Origin: Nocardia donostiensis
GTDB lineage: Bacteria; Actinomycetota; Actinomycetes; Mycobacteriales; Mycobacteriaceae
Direction of reading: 5' to 3'
Assembly: GCF_002081715.1 (NCBI RefSeq)
Contig: NZ_MUKP01000005.1
Span: forward strand, 62,001-126,000
DNA: 64,000 nt
Under the pieces are notes generated by a model that was not told where the DNA came from, did no database searches, and worked only from the letters and a program-made list of their open reading frames with translations. Each line of letters opens with the position of its first letter. The first letter of the stretch is position 1. Of the stretch, positions 1 through 8,501 are shown in pieces. Both the position numbers and the translations under genes were made by a program.

Positions 1-29
1 CCACCGCACCTCCACCGCAACACCGCGCT

Positions 30-2030
30 TCACGACCGGTCCCCGTAGCCGCGCCGCACCGCACCCGCCGCATTCGCCTCGCGACTGGCCCTGGCCCGCG
101 CCGACGAGCTCAACTGCCACGGCACGCTGGTCACCATCACGCCCGGCTCGAACAGCAGCCTGCCCTTCAACCGCAGCGCACTCTGGTTGTGCAGCACCTG
201 TTCCCACCAGTGCCCTACCACGTACTCGGGAATGAACACGGTGACCACGTCCCGCGGGGCGTCCTTACGCAGCCGCTTCACATAATCCAGCACCGGTTTG
301 GTGATCTCACGGTACGGCGATTCGACGACCTTGAGCGGCACCGAGATATCGCTGCGCTCCCAGTCGCGCACCAGCGTCTTGGTATCGGTTTCGTCGACAT
401 TGACGGTGATCGCCTCCAACGTGTCCGGCCGCGTCGCACGGGCGTAGGCCAGGGCGCGGCGGGTAGGTAGATGCAGGCGTGACACCAGCACGATCGCATG
501 CGAGCGGCTCGGCAGCACACCGTCCCATTCGTATTCGTCGAGTTCGCGGGTCACCGAATCGTAGTGGCGGCGGATCAGCTTCATCACCACGAAGATGGCG
601 ACCATCACCGCGATGGCGATATAGGCGCCGGCGAAGAACTTGGTGATGACCACGATCACCAGCACCGTCCCGGTCGCGCTGAGCCCGATGGCGTTGATGA
701 CGCGGGAACGTTTCATCCGCCTCCGTTGCGCGCTATCGGTTTCGGTGCGCAGCAGCCGGGTCCAGTGCCGCAGCATCCCGGTCTGGCTCAGTACGAACGA
801 CACGAAGACGCCGACGATGTAGAGCTGAATGAGCTTGGTCACCTCGGCGTCGAACAGCACCACGAACGCGATCGCGGCGCCGGACAGGAACAGGATGCCG
901 TTGCTGAACGCCAGCCGGTCCCCACGGGTGTGCAGCTGCCGCGGCAAGTATCGGTCCTGTGCCAGCACCGACCCCAGTACCGGGAACCCGTTGAACGCCG
1001 TGTTCGCGGCCAGGACCAGGATGAGCGCGGTCACGACCGCGACGAAGAAGAACCCGATCGGGAAGCCGTGGAACACGGTCTCGGCGAGCTGGGCGATCAG
1101 CGTCTTCTGCTGGTAGTCCGCGGGTGCGCCCAGCAGATTCGACGTGTCGTTCGCGTACACGATGCCGATTTTCTGGGCCAGCGCGATGATCCCCATCAGC
1201 AGCGCGATGGCGATCACGCCCAGCAGCAGCAGCGTGGTGGCCGCGTTACGCGACTTCGGTTTCCGAAACGCAGGCACTCCGTTGCTGATCGCTTCCACAC
1301 CGGTCAGTGCGGCACAACCGGAGGAGAAGGCGCGGGCGATCAGAAAGGCGAAGGCAATGCCGTACAGGTGCTCGTCCTCGGCCACCAGCCCGAACGAGGC
1401 CGAGTCGGCAGTCAGCTCCTCGCCGAGGACGTAGACCCGGACCAACCCCCAGCCCAGCATCACGAACATGCCGAAGATGAACGCATAGGTGGGGATCGCG
1501 AACATGGTGCCCGATTCCCGGACCCCACGCAGGTTCATGGCGGTGAGCACGACGATCGCGGCCACCGCGAACAACACCTTGTGGGTGGCGACGAACGGGA
1601 TCGCCGAGCCGATATTGGAGGCCGCCGACGAAATCGACACCGCGACGGTGAGCACGTAGTCGACCAGCAGCGCGCTGCCGACGGTCAGGCCGGCGGTGGG
1701 CCCCAGGTTGGTGGTCGCGATCTCGTAGTCTCCGCCACCCGACGGATAGGCGTGCACGTTCTGCCGGTAGCTGGCCACGACCACCGCCATCACGAATGCG
1801 ACCGCGAGTCCCACCCACGGCGCGTACAGATACGCGGAGATCCCCGCGGCCGACAGCACCAGGAAGATCTCCTCGGGCGCGTAGGCCACCGACGACATGG
1901 CGTCGGAGGCGAAGACCGGCAAAGCGATCCGCTTCGGCAGCAGGGTATGCCCGAGAGAATCGCTGCGGAAGGGTCTGCCCAGCAGCATCCGCTTCGCTGC
2001 TGTCGTCATCTTGGACACTGGAGCGAGCAT
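30..2030 (-). CDS. APC-superfamily permease with C-terminal soluble domain
   Basis: This 666-residue protein looks like an amino-acid/polyamine/cation (APC) family transporter of the inner membrane. About twelve hydrophobic segments lie between residues 35 and 500. The first helix carries the helix-breaking stretch FASDAMSSVAYAPEE (about 40-54), and YPSGGGDYEIA follows near 95-105; both are typical of the KUP-like APC subgroup. Residues from about 510 to the end form a soluble domain rich in beta-strand/helix alternation, of a kind often called USP-like. An in-frame opening extends upstream to 2453, but that extra part reads as Pro/Arg/Ser-rich noise and overlaps the divergent trkA gene, so I start at ATG 2030 (ATG 2009 is the alternative). 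It is divergent from two TrkA-type potassium-regulator genes, as at Rv2690c-Rv2692, which suggests potassium transport. The substrate is not shown by the sequence. Confidence 0.85.
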   Translation of the reverse strand: MLAPVSKMTTAAKRMLLGRPFRSDSLGHTLLPKRIALPVFASDAMSSVAYAPEEIFLVLSAAGISAYLYAPWVGLAVAFVMAVVVASYRQNVHAYPSGGGDYEIATTNLGPTAGLTVGSALLVDYVLTVAVSISSAASNIGSAIPFVATHKVLFAVAAIVVLTAMNLRGVRESGTMFAIPTYAFIFGMFVMLGWGLVRVYVLGEELTADSASFGLVAEDEHLYGIAFAFLIARAFSSGCAALTGVEAISNGVPAFRKPKSRNAATTLLLLGVIAIALLMGIIALAQKIGIVYANDTSNLLGAPADYQQKTLIAQLAETVFHGFPIGFFFVAVVTALILVLAANTAFNGFPVLGSVLAQDRYLPRQLHTRGDRLAFSNGILFLSGAAIAFVVLFDAEVTKLIQLYIVGVFVSFVLSQTGMLRHWTRLLRTETDSAQRRRMKRSRVINAIGLSATGTVLVIVVITKFFAGAYIAIAVMVAIFVVMKLIRRHYDSVTRELDEYEWDGVLPSRSHAIVLVSRLHLPTRRALAYARATRPDTLEAITVNVDETDTKTLVRDWERSDISVPLKVVESPYREITKPVLDYVKRLRKDAPRDVVTVFIPEYVVGHWWEQVLHNQSALRLKGRLLFEPGVMVTSVPWQLSSSARARASREANAAGAVRRGYGDRS

Positions 2031-2211
2031 AGGCCCCCCAGGTTTGCTGCGCCGTCGGCCCGCCGCTGGCGGGTGCAACTCGGCCCGCCGTCCCGGCTCG
2101 CCAGGTTTGGCACCCGTTCGCGAGGGGAAAGTGGGTCTGGGAATACGCGGCGAGTACCGTTCGGCCCGGACGGGTGCGAGCCTGTGCCATGTGGGTCGGA
2201 ACGAGGTTGCG

Positions 2212-2877
2212 GTGTATGTAGTGATCATGGGGTGCGGACGCGTCGGGGCGTCCTTGGCCCACGCCCTGACCCGGATCGGGCACGAGGTCGCCGTGATCGA
2301 CCGCGACGAGGGCGCGTTCCGGCGGCTGGGGGCAGATTTTCCCGGTGCACGTGTGGTCGGCGTCGGCTTCGACCGGGACGTACTGATCAAGGCGGGCATC
2401 GAGCGGGCAGAGGCGTTCGCGGCGGTGTCGTCAGGGGACAACTCCAACATCATCTCCGCGCGGGTGGCCAGGGAGATGTTCGGTGTGCAGCGGGTGGTCG
2501 CCCGGATATACGACGCGAAACGCGCCGCCGTCTACGAGCGGCTCGGCATCCCCACCATCGCCACCGTGCCCTGGACCACAGACCGCTTCCTGCGCACGCT
2601 GATCAGTGACGGCGGCACCACCACCTGGCGCGACCCGACCGGCACCGTGGCCGTCGCACAGCTGATTCTGCACGAGGAGTGGTACGGGCGGACCGTACGC
2701 GATCTCGAACGCGCCGTCGGCGCGCGGGTGGCGTTCATAATCCGGTTCGGCCATGGTGTACTGCCGGACGACAAGACCGTGGTGCAAGCCGACGACATCG
2801 TCTATGTGGCGGCGACATCCGGTTCGGTCGGTGAAGCGATCGCCCTGGCCGGTAAGCCCCCAGCGAGCGAGGACTGA
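2212..2877 (+). CDS. TrkA family potassium uptake regulatory protein (CeoB-like)
   Basis: This 221-residue cytoplasmic protein has an N-terminal RCK/TrkA-N Rossmann domain and a TrkA-C domain. The dinucleotide loop GCGRVG lies at residues 7-12, and Asp30 at the end of the second strand would favour NAD(H). TrkA-C covers roughly residues 140-221. Such proteins gate potassium channels or transporters in response to nucleotides. I start at GTG 2212, preceded by a GA-rich ribosome site (ACGAGG, 2201-2206); an upstream opening to 1897 would run into the divergent permease. The next trkA gene starts two bases after this stop, so the two are probably cotranscribed and form a heteromeric pair like mycobacterial CeoB/CeoC. 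Confidence 0.92.
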   Translation: MYVVIMGCGRVGASLAHALTRIGHEVAVIDRDEGAFRRLGADFPGARVVGVGFDRDVLIKAGIERAEAFAAVSSGDNSNIISARVAREMFGVQRVVARIYDAKRAAVYERLGIPTIATVPWTTDRFLRTLISDGGTTTWRDPTGTVAVAQLILHEEWYGRTVRDLERAVGARVAFIIRFGHGVLPDDKTVVQADDIVYVAATSGSVGEAIALAGKPPASED

Positions 2878-2879
2878 AC

Positions 2880-3551
2880 ATGAAGGTGGCCATCGCCGGA
2901 GCCGGAGCCGTCGGCCGGTCCATCGCCCGCGAGCTGTTGCGCAGCGGGCACAACGTGATGCTGCTCGAACGCCAGCTCGACCACATCGACACCACCGCCA
3001 TCCCGGACGCGGTGTGGGTGCACGCCGACGCCTGCGAGCTCGCGCTGCTCGAGGACGCCGGGCTGGAAACCTATGAGGTCGTCATCGCCGCCACCGGCGA
3101 CGACAAAACAAACCTGGTGCACAGCCTGCTGGCCAAAACCGAGTTCGGGGTGCGCCGGGTGGTGGCCAGGGTCAACGACCCGCGCAACGAATGGTTGTTC
3201 GACGGGTCCTGGGGCGTCGATGTGGCTGTATCCACACCTCGGCTGCTGGCCTCGCTGGTAGAGGAGGCGGTGTCGGTCGGCGATCTGGTCCGGTTGATGA
3301 CGCTGCGTCAGGGGCAGGCGAACCTGGTGGAGATCACCTTGCCGCCCGATACCGCGCTGGCAGGCAAACCCGTACGGTCGCTGGCCCTGCCCCGCGATAC
3401 CGCACTGGTGACGATTCTGCGCGGTGGCCGGGTCATCGTGCCGCAACCGGACGACCCGTTCGAGGGCGACGACGAACTGCTGTTCGTGGCCTCGTCGGAA
3501 GCCGAAGAGGAGCTGCGGCAGGCGCTGACCCCGCGCGGGGTCAACCGCTGA
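2880..3551 (+). CDS. TrkA family potassium uptake regulatory protein (CeoC-like)
   Basis: This is the second RCK-type protein of the pair, 223 residues long. GAGAVG at residues 7-12 is the nucleotide-binding loop and Glu30 is the acidic residue ending the second strand. The TrkA-C part (about 135-220) contains an IVPQPDD-like turn near residue 190. ATG 2880 follows the stop of the first trkA gene by two bases, so translation is probably coupled. The gene ends 28 bases before the convergent end of a sigma-factor gene. Together with the upstream permease and the KhtT/KhtU-like pair at 16.4-18.1 kb, the window holds three loci likely to concern potassium or cation balance. Confidence 0.92.
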   Translation: MKVAIAGAGAVGRSIARELLRSGHNVMLLERQLDHIDTTAIPDAVWVHADACELALLEDAGLETYEVVIAATGDDKTNLVHSLLAKTEFGVRRVVARVNDPRNEWLFDGSWGVDVAVSTPRLLASLVEEAVSVGDLVRLMTLRQGQANLVEITLPPDTALAGKPVRSLALPRDTALVTILRGGRVIVPQPDDPFEGDDELLFVASSEAEEELRQALTPRGVNR

Positions 3552-3579
3552 AACACCGGAACCGGCCACTCGCGCACTC

Positions 3580-4215
3580 TCAGGCGACGGCCTTCAGTTC
3601 GGCACGCAGCTTGTTCAGCGCGCGGTGCTGCATCACCCGCACCACGCCCGGGCTGGTGCCGATCGCCGCTGCGGTCTGCGCCGCGGTCCAGCCCAGGATG
3701 ATGCGCATCACCAGCACCTCCCGGTGCGCCGGGGTCAGCACCTGCATCAGATCGCGGGCGGCGCGGCGGCGTTCGTCGGCCAGCGCCCACTCCTCCGGAC
3801 CCGCCGCCGTCGATGCGGTGTCCGGCACATCCGCCGTCGGGTAGGCCGGATGGACCCGGGACCGGCGGAACGCGTCGGCGACCTTGTTGGCGGCGATCCC
3901 GTAGACGAACGCGAGGAACGATTTCCCCTGGTCGCGGTAGCGCGGAATGGCGTGCACGGTGGCCAGCAGGATCTCCTGCGCCACATCGTCGGCGGTCACC
4001 TGCAGGTGCGCGGTGTCACCGAGCCGGGCGCGGCAGTAGCGCAGCACCAGTGGATGGATGAGGCGCAGGATGTCGTTGGCCGCGGCCTGGTCGCCGCCGG
4101 CGGCGGGACCGACGAGCGCGTCCAATTCTGCCGAAACGCGACGACTCTCGGACATGGCCGGGTTGTCGCGCCGGCGGCGCGGTCCGGAAATCGCGGGGTG
4201 GTGTTCGGTAGCCAC
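3580..4215 (-). CDS. ECF RNA polymerase sigma factor, SigD-like
   Basis: This 211-residue protein has a sigma region 2 (about 45-110, with RYCRARLGD, TADDVAQE and FLAFVYGIAANKVADA) and a region 4 helix-turn-helix (about 155-205, with LTPAHREVLVMRII and GTSPGVVRVMQHRALNKLR). This wording is close to mycobacterial SigD. SigD controls a modest stationary-phase and ribosomal regulon in M. tuberculosis and is held by the anti-sigma factor RsdA. No anti-sigma gene is adjacent here: the downstream neighbour is the convergent trkA gene and the upstream neighbour is DUF3159, so it appears to be an orphan. I use GTG 4215, with GAGAGGA about eleven bases upstream; ATG 4155 is the alternative. It is absent from this position in M. 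tuberculosis, so it is probably an insertion into the backbone. Confidence 0.85.
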   Translation of the reverse strand: MATEHHPAISGPRRRRDNPAMSESRRVSAELDALVGPAAGGDQAAANDILRLIHPLVLRYCRARLGDTAHLQVTADDVAQEILLATVHAIPRYRDQGKSFLAFVYGIAANKVADAFRRSRVHPAYPTADVPDTASTAAGPEEWALADERRRAARDLMQVLTPAHREVLVMRIILGWTAAQTAAAIGTSPGVVRVMQHRALNKLRAELKAVA

Positions 4216-4408
4216 TGTCTCGCCAGTCCTCTCGCGGATCGTCGCTGTTGGTCGTGCTGCAACGATCGTCTGACGAATACGAGGCCCGAACCAGATACCT
4301 CAGGGTGGGTTCGGCACCACCTTCACCCCACAGAACTCGGGGCAGTCGGGGGCAGTCACCGGACCACCGGTTCTCAGGGCGCGCTCACTGTGCTCGGCGG
4401 CCGGGTGG

Positions 4409-5146
4409 TCAGGCGGCCCGGTGGCGCGGTTTGCGTTCGGGCTCGTCCGAGGTCCGGGTGGGCAGATGACCGGCGCGGCGGACGGCCCAGACCGTCACCA
4501 CCAACGCGACCGCCGTCAACGGCCAGCCCATCGCGATCCGGGCCACCGCGAGCAGACCCGTGTCGTCGTTGTCGTAGAAGTGGTTCTGCACCAGGTAGCG
4601 GGCGCCGAAGACCAGCGCCCATGTCAGGGTGGCCAGATCGTAGAGCCGCACCACACGGCGATCGCCGCGCCAATCGGTGCCGTGCCCGTTGAGCACACCC
4701 CACACCACCCCGACCAGTGGTCGGCGCACCAGGACCGAGATCAGGAACGCCGCACCGTAGACCAGGCTGGTGTAGATGCCGAACAGGAAGAACCCCTTGG
4801 CCTCACCCATCCGGTAGGCGATGAACGCGCAGATGCCGACGCCGATGAAACCGGAGATCGCGGGCTGGACCGGGTTGCGGCGCACCAGCCGCCACACCAG
4901 GATGGCCGCGGCCACCCCCAGCGCTGCCCAGATCGCCGCGGTCAACCCGGCGAGGGTGTTCACCGGCACGAAGACCAGAACCGGCAGCGTGGAATAGATC
5001 AGCCCGCTGAAACCACCGAGCTGTTCGAGCAATGTCTGCTGAGCGACGACCTCACGCTCGACGGACCCGTCGACCTCGGGCGTCGGTTGCGACGCGGTGG
5101 CGGTGCTCGGATGCGGCGTAGGGGTGTTCTCGTCGCTCGATGGCAT
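4409..5146 (-). CDS. DUF3159 integral membrane protein
   Basis: This 245-residue protein resembles Rv2693c. A hydrophilic, Thr/Pro-rich N-terminus of about 35 residues precedes six or so membrane segments between about 45 and 215, then a short Arg/Glu-rich tail. The sequence VRRPLVGVVWGVLNGHGTDWR around residues 135-155 is a polar loop of the sort conserved in this family. It starts three bases after the stop of the OB-fold gene upstream, so the two are translationally linked. The biochemical function is unknown. Confidence 0.85.
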   Translation of the reverse strand: MPSSDENTPTPHPSTATASQPTPEVDGSVEREVVAQQTLLEQLGGFSGLIYSTLPVLVFVPVNTLAGLTAAIWAALGVAAAILVWRLVRRNPVQPAISGFIGVGICAFIAYRMGEAKGFFLFGIYTSLVYGAAFLISVLVRRPLVGVVWGVLNGHGTDWRGDRRVVRLYDLATLTWALVFGARYLVQNHFYDNDDTGLLAVARIAMGWPLTAVALVVTVWAVRRAGHLPTRTSDEPERKPRHRAA

Positions 5147-5149
5147 ACG

Positions 5150-5554
5150 TCAGTTGTTCCCGCGCAATTCGTAGTAGGGGTTGTAGATCACCTTGCGGCC
5201 GTCCCGGTCTCCGACGCGGCCGCGAACCATGATCCGCCGCCCCGTTTCGATACCGGGTATCCGCCTGCGCCCGATCCACACCAGGGTGATGGCGTCGGTT
5301 CCGTCGAAGAACTCCGCTTGCACGCTGGCGCCCGCGGATTGCGGGCAGGCCTCGACACTGCGCAACCGGCCCAGCATCGTCGCCTCGTCGCCGCGACGGC
5401 ACTCCGAGGCCAGGCAGGCTCCGGAGGCGTCGGCCGTCTCGGCCAGCTCCTCGGCGTCGAGTTGATCGATATCCTCGGTCAACCGGCGACCGAGCCTGCG
5501 AAAATATCCGGTGGCGAGCTTGCCGCCCGCCCTTCTTCCTGCCGGGGAAGACAT
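5150..5554 (-). CDS. OB-fold nucleic-acid-binding domain protein (Rv2694c-like)
   Basis: This is a small 134-residue soluble protein. Residues about 45-130 alternate strands in the manner of an OB-fold of the tRNA-anti type: a run of GASVQAEFFDGTDAITLVW, then GRRIPGIETGRRIMVRGRV, then the terminal strand VIYNPYYEL. Similar proteins are paired with DUF3159 across actinobacteria. I start at ATG 5554, preceded by AGGAGAG; longer in-frame starts up to 5635 give an unlikely N-terminus that runs into the divergent hydrolase promoter. It is the first gene of a two-gene operon with DUF3159. Binding partner unknown. Confidence 0.82.
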   Translation of the reverse strand: MSSPAGRRAGGKLATGYFRRLGRRLTEDIDQLDAEELAETADASGACLASECRRGDEATMLGRLRSVEACPQSAGASVQAEFFDGTDAITLVWIGRRRIPGIETGRRIMVRGRVGDRDGRKVIYNPYYELRGNN

Positions 5555-5660
5555 TGCTCGCTCTCCTGTGAGCCAATGGTGTGGGTCGCACGCCATCTCG
5601 TTCCTGCCACGGCCGGGCTGTGGCCGTACCGCCACTGTAGATGGGGTACGACGGCACCGC

Positions 5661-5666
5661 TACGCT
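5661..5666 (+). promoter_or_regulatory. Putative -10 box, leaderless start of hydrolase
   Basis: TACGCT fits the actinobacterial TANNNT -10 pattern and ends seven bases before ATG 5674. No Shine-Dalgarno sequence precedes that ATG. The start codon may therefore be the transcript 5' end. Confidence 0.4.
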
Positions 5667-5673
5667 CGGTCCG

Positions 5674-6369
5674 ATGTTCGATTCGCCACTGCCCGCCGTC
5701 GCGGTTGCACTCCCCGGCACCGGTTCCGACGCGGATTTCGCCCGCCGTGCGTTCGGGCCCGCCTGCGCCGCCCGCGGACTGGACCTGATCGCTGTCGAAC
5801 CCGACCCGGCGGGCGTGGTCGACAGCTATCTGGCCGCGCTGGACACCGCCGCCGAGCAGGGGCCGGTCCTGGCCGCAGGAATATCCCTCGGCGCCGCCGT
5901 CGCGCTGGAGTGGGCTGCCGCCCGGCCCGCTGCCGCGGTAGGGGTGATCGCCGCGCTACCGGCCTGGACAGGTCCCGATACCGCCGACTGCCCAGCCGCG
6001 CTCAGTGCGGCGATCACCGCGGTGCAACTGCGCGCGGACGGTCTGGAGTCTGTGATCGAGCGGATGCGCGCGAACAGCCCGCGCTGGCTCGGCGATGCGC
6101 TCACCCAGTCGTGGCGCTCCCAGTGGCCGCAATTGCCCGCGGCGTTGGAGGAGGCCGCCGCCTACAAATGGCCGGACCCGCAGCAGCTGGACACCCTGGA
6201 GGTGCCGTTGGCGGTGGTCACCGCCGTCGACGATCCGGTGCATCCGCTGGAGGTCGCACAGGAGTGGGCGCAGCGCGCACCCTGCTCGTCCCTGACCCAT
6301 CTCCGTCTCGACGAGCTCGGCGCGGACCCCGCCGTGCTCGGCCGCGCCGGTCTCGCCTGGTTCCGCTGA
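5674..6369 (+). CDS. Alpha/beta hydrolase (Rv2695-like)
   Basis: This 231-residue protein reads as an alpha/beta hydrolase. GISLG at residues 69-73 is the nucleophile elbow with Ser71. AVDDPVHPLE near 190 supplies the likely acid and a histidine close by, although the final catalytic His cannot be assigned with certainty. It has no signal peptide. ATG 5641 in the same frame is possible, but the extra eleven residues look non-conserved, and a -10-like box lies between the two starts. The position between the OB-fold protein and DUF3710 matches Rv2695. Substrate unknown. Confidence 0.82.
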   Translation: MFDSPLPAVAVALPGTGSDADFARRAFGPACAARGLDLIAVEPDPAGVVDSYLAALDTAAEQGPVLAAGISLGAAVALEWAAARPAAAVGVIAALPAWTGPDTADCPAALSAAITAVQLRADGLESVIERMRANSPRWLGDALTQSWRSQWPQLPAALEEAAAYKWPDPQQLDTLEVPLAVVTAVDDPVHPLEVAQEWAQRAPCSSLTHLRLDELGADPAVLGRAGLAWFR

Positions 6370-6442
6370 CGCCCGGTCGGCTCGGCAACGCGCTGTCGAC
6401 CATCGCGCTCCGGTACGCGGAACCGTCACGAGGGCCCGCGGG

Positions 6443-7420
6443 TCAGTTGCGACCGAGCTGCTGCATGGCCGAACCAGCGGCGCCGCGACGCGGCTGCTCC
6501 GGCATGACCGGCGGCAGCACCGAGGTGGGTGGTGCTGTACGCGCGGCAGCCTGGGCGGCGACGGCCTGCTGCTGGGCCAGTACCTGCTGCTGATGCGCCG
6601 CGGCCAGCTGTTCGGCCAGCTGCTGCGGCAGCACCACCGGCAGGGGTTCGCGCACCGGCAGCGGCTCGGTGCCGCGCCGGACGACGGTTTCGCTCATGAT
6701 CGCCCGTGCCGCCGCGACCAGCGGACTGCCCTCATCGGCCGACCCCGTGGGACCGGCTGCGACCAGGCGCACCATCCACCGGTAGCCGTCCACACCGATG
6801 AAACGGAGATCGGCGCCTTCGGTGACGGCGAACAGCTCGCGACCCCACGGTCCGGTCTGCACCGACACCGCGGAGCCGTCCTTGCGCAGCGAGTCGGCGA
6901 GATCGGCGGCCACTGTCCGCCACTGACCGGGCGATTTGGGCGCGGCGTAGGCGGCGACGGTGATGCGGCCGTGTTCGGTCGCCAGATGCACCGCCTGCGG
7001 AGTGCCCTCGGGGGTCATCTCCACCTGCAACTGCCCGCCCGGTGGGACCGGCAGGATCACCGATCCCAGATCGAGGCGCTGGTCGGATACCGATTCGAGG
7101 AGCTCGGCCACCTCGTCGTAGTCGTAGGGGCCGGTGCGCTGCGGTTCGGTACCGGAATCGTCGGCCGGGAAGTCGTCGTCTTCCGGGTACGCATCGTCGT
7201 ATGCTGCGGCTTCCTCGCCGTAGTCGTCCTCCGGGTAATCGGACTCCGCGTGCGCGTAGCCGGAGTATTCGGGCGCACCATAGTCGCCGGTGGCGTATTC
7301 GTCGGTGTCGTATTCGTCGGCGTAGTACTCGTCGCCGGATTCCTCGGCGTATGCCCCGGAGTCGTAGCCATCGTCGGCTCCGGATCTGCGTCTGCCACCG
7401 GATCTCTTCCTACCGAACAT
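6443..7420 (-). CDS. DUF3710 protein with acidic N-terminal region
   Basis: This 325-residue protein resembles Rv2696c. After a basic start (MFGRKRSGGRRRSG) residues about 15-110 are extremely rich in Asp, Glu and Tyr (repeated DEY/EYD units) and are probably disordered. The DUF3710 domain follows from about 110 to 260, and a Gln/Ala-rich tail (QQVLAQQQAVAAQAAA) closes the protein. Its role is unknown. ATG 7420 has a strong AGGAGG site and sits four bases after the stop of dut, so the gene is probably the second of a dut operon. Longer in-frame starts up to 7624 overlap dut and are rejected. Confidence 0.83.
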   Translation of the reverse strand: MFGRKRSGGRRRSGADDGYDSGAYAEESGDEYYADEYDTDEYATGDYGAPEYSGYAHAESDYPEDDYGEEAAAYDDAYPEDDDFPADDSGTEPQRTGPYDYDEVAELLESVSDQRLDLGSVILPVPPGGQLQVEMTPEGTPQAVHLATEHGRITVAAYAAPKSPGQWRTVAADLADSLRKDGSAVSVQTGPWGRELFAVTEGADLRFIGVDGYRWMVRLVAAGPTGSADEGSPLVAAARAIMSETVVRRGTEPLPVREPLPVVLPQQLAEQLAAAHQQQVLAQQQAVAAQAAARTAPPTSVLPPVMPEQPRRGAAGSAMQQLGRN

Positions 7421-7424
7421 CGCC

Positions 7425-7919
7425 TCATGCCTCCTTGCCGGACACGGCCGTGTCGTGGCCCGCGGCCAAGCTCGCGTGGCCGCCGCTGGAGCCGTAACCG
7501 CCTGCGCCACGAGCCGACTCGTCCAACTGGTCGACCGCCACGAAGTCGACCAGCTCCACCCGCTGCACCAGCAACTGTGCGATCCGGTCACCGCGGCGCA
7601 GCTCGATCGGCGTACGCGGATCATGGTTGATCAAACATACTTTGATCTCGCCCCGGTATCCGGCGTCCACCGTCCCGGGGGTATTCACCACCGAAAGACC
7701 GGTCTTGGCTGCCAGCCCGGACCTCGGATGGATCAGTCCGACGGTGCCAACCGGCAATGCGATTGCGATACCGGTACCGATGAGCACCCGCTCCCCTGGC
7801 TCCAGGATGACGTCCTCGGTGGTGCACAGGTCGACGCCCGCGTCGCCGTCATGGGCGCGCGCCGGCATCGGAATGCCGGGATCCAACCGCAGCAGGGGAA
7901 TGGGGGAAAGTGCGCTCAC
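7425..7919 (-). CDS. dut: Deoxyuridine 5'-triphosphate nucleotidohydrolase (dUTPase)
   Basis: This 164-residue enzyme hydrolyses dUTP to dUMP and pyrophosphate, keeping uracil out of DNA and supplying thymidylate synthesis. All five trimeric dUTPase motifs are visible in order: [32 protein letters not shown] and the glycine-rich C-terminal arm [11 protein letters not shown] that closes over the active site. The length is normal. I use GTG 7919; GTG 7938-7940 in the same frame is possible. There is no ribosome site, but TAGGCT lies eight bases upstream, suggesting a leaderless mRNA. It is divergent from a DUF3093 gene and followed closely by DUF3710. Confidence 0.96.
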   Translation of the reverse strand: MSALSPIPLLRLDPGIPMPARAHDGDAGVDLCTTEDVILEPGERVLIGTGIAIALPVGTVGLIHPRSGLAAKTGLSVVNTPGTVDAGYRGEIKVCLINHDPRTPIELRRGDRIAQLLVQRVELVDFVAVDQLDESARGAGGYGSSGGHASLAAGHDTAVSGKEA

Positions 7920-7927
7920 GTCCGACC

Positions 7928-7933
7928 AGCCTA
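7928..7933 (-). promoter_or_regulatory. Putative -10 box for dut
   Basis: On the minus strand this reads TAGGCT and ends eight bases before GTG 7919. With no Shine-Dalgarno sequence present it fits a leaderless dut transcript. Confidence 0.45.
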
Positions 7934-7959
7934 CGCGCACGCGCCGCGCGCGCGTCGCT

Positions 7960-7965
7960 TAGTGT
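7960..7965 (+). promoter_or_regulatory. Putative -10 box for DUF3093 gene
   Basis: TAGTGT ends six bases before GTG 7972, and no ribosome site is present. It faces away from the dut promoter, so the 52-base divergent spacer would hold two back-to-back leaderless promoters. Confidence 0.45.
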
Positions 7966-7971
7966 TGAGTC

Positions 7972-8487
7972 GTGTCCGACCAGCTCCGACCCGTCGATTC
8001 TCAGGCGCGGCAACAGCCGGAATCCGCCGTCTACCGCGAACGCCTGTGGGTGCCGCTGTGGTGGTGGCCTGCCGCCTTCGCCGTGGCCGCGCTGCTCGCC
8101 GCCGAAATCCATATGGGCGCCCCCGGCTTACGAGCGTGGTTGCCGTATGTGCTGTTGTTCCCGATCCCGGTGTGGGTGCTGCTGTGGTTGAGCAGGCACC
8201 GGGTCGAGGTCGCTCCCGACGTGTCGGGCACGCCGGAGCTGCGGGTGGACCGGGCACACCTGCCGGTGAACTTCGTCGCCCGCGCGGCCGTGGTCGCTCC
8301 GACGGCCAAGAACGCAGCGCTGGGCCGCCAGCTCGACCCCGCCGCGTATGTCCAACACCGTCCCTGGGTCGCCACCATGGTGCTGCTGGTGCTCGACGAC
8401 CCGGATGACCCGACGCCGTACTGGTTGATCAGCACACGTCGACCCGCACAGGTCCTCGCCGCGCTCGGTCTGCCGAGTGCGGAGTGA
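7972..8487 (+). CDS. DUF3093 membrane protein (Rv2698-like)
   Basis: This 171-residue protein has a short hydrophilic start, then two closely spaced membrane segments at about 25-45 and 48-68 (WWWPAAFAVAALLAAEIHM and a second Leu/Val-rich helix). A soluble C-terminal domain follows, ending RRPAQVLAALG. This layout and the position between dut and DUF4193 match Rv2698. The start is GTG 7972 behind a -10-like box. The 3' end lies 14 bases from the convergent DUF4193 gene. Function unknown. Confidence 0.85.
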   Translation: MSDQLRPVDSQARQQPESAVYRERLWVPLWWWPAAFAVAALLAAEIHMGAPGLRAWLPYVLLFPIPVWVLLWLSRHRVEVAPDVSGTPELRVDRAHLPVNFVARAAVVAPTAKNAALGRQLDPAAYVQHRPWVATMVLLVLDDPDDPTPYWLISTRRPAQVLAALGLPSAE

Positions 8488-8501
8488 AATGCTGCTGCCG
8501 T

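Noticed and set aside
498-2609. A 703-codon open frame on the plus strand
   Set aside because: It is antisense to the APC permease and overlaps trkA. Its product is Arg/His/Gln/Gly-rich with no family resemblance, as expected for a shadow frame in high-GC DNA.
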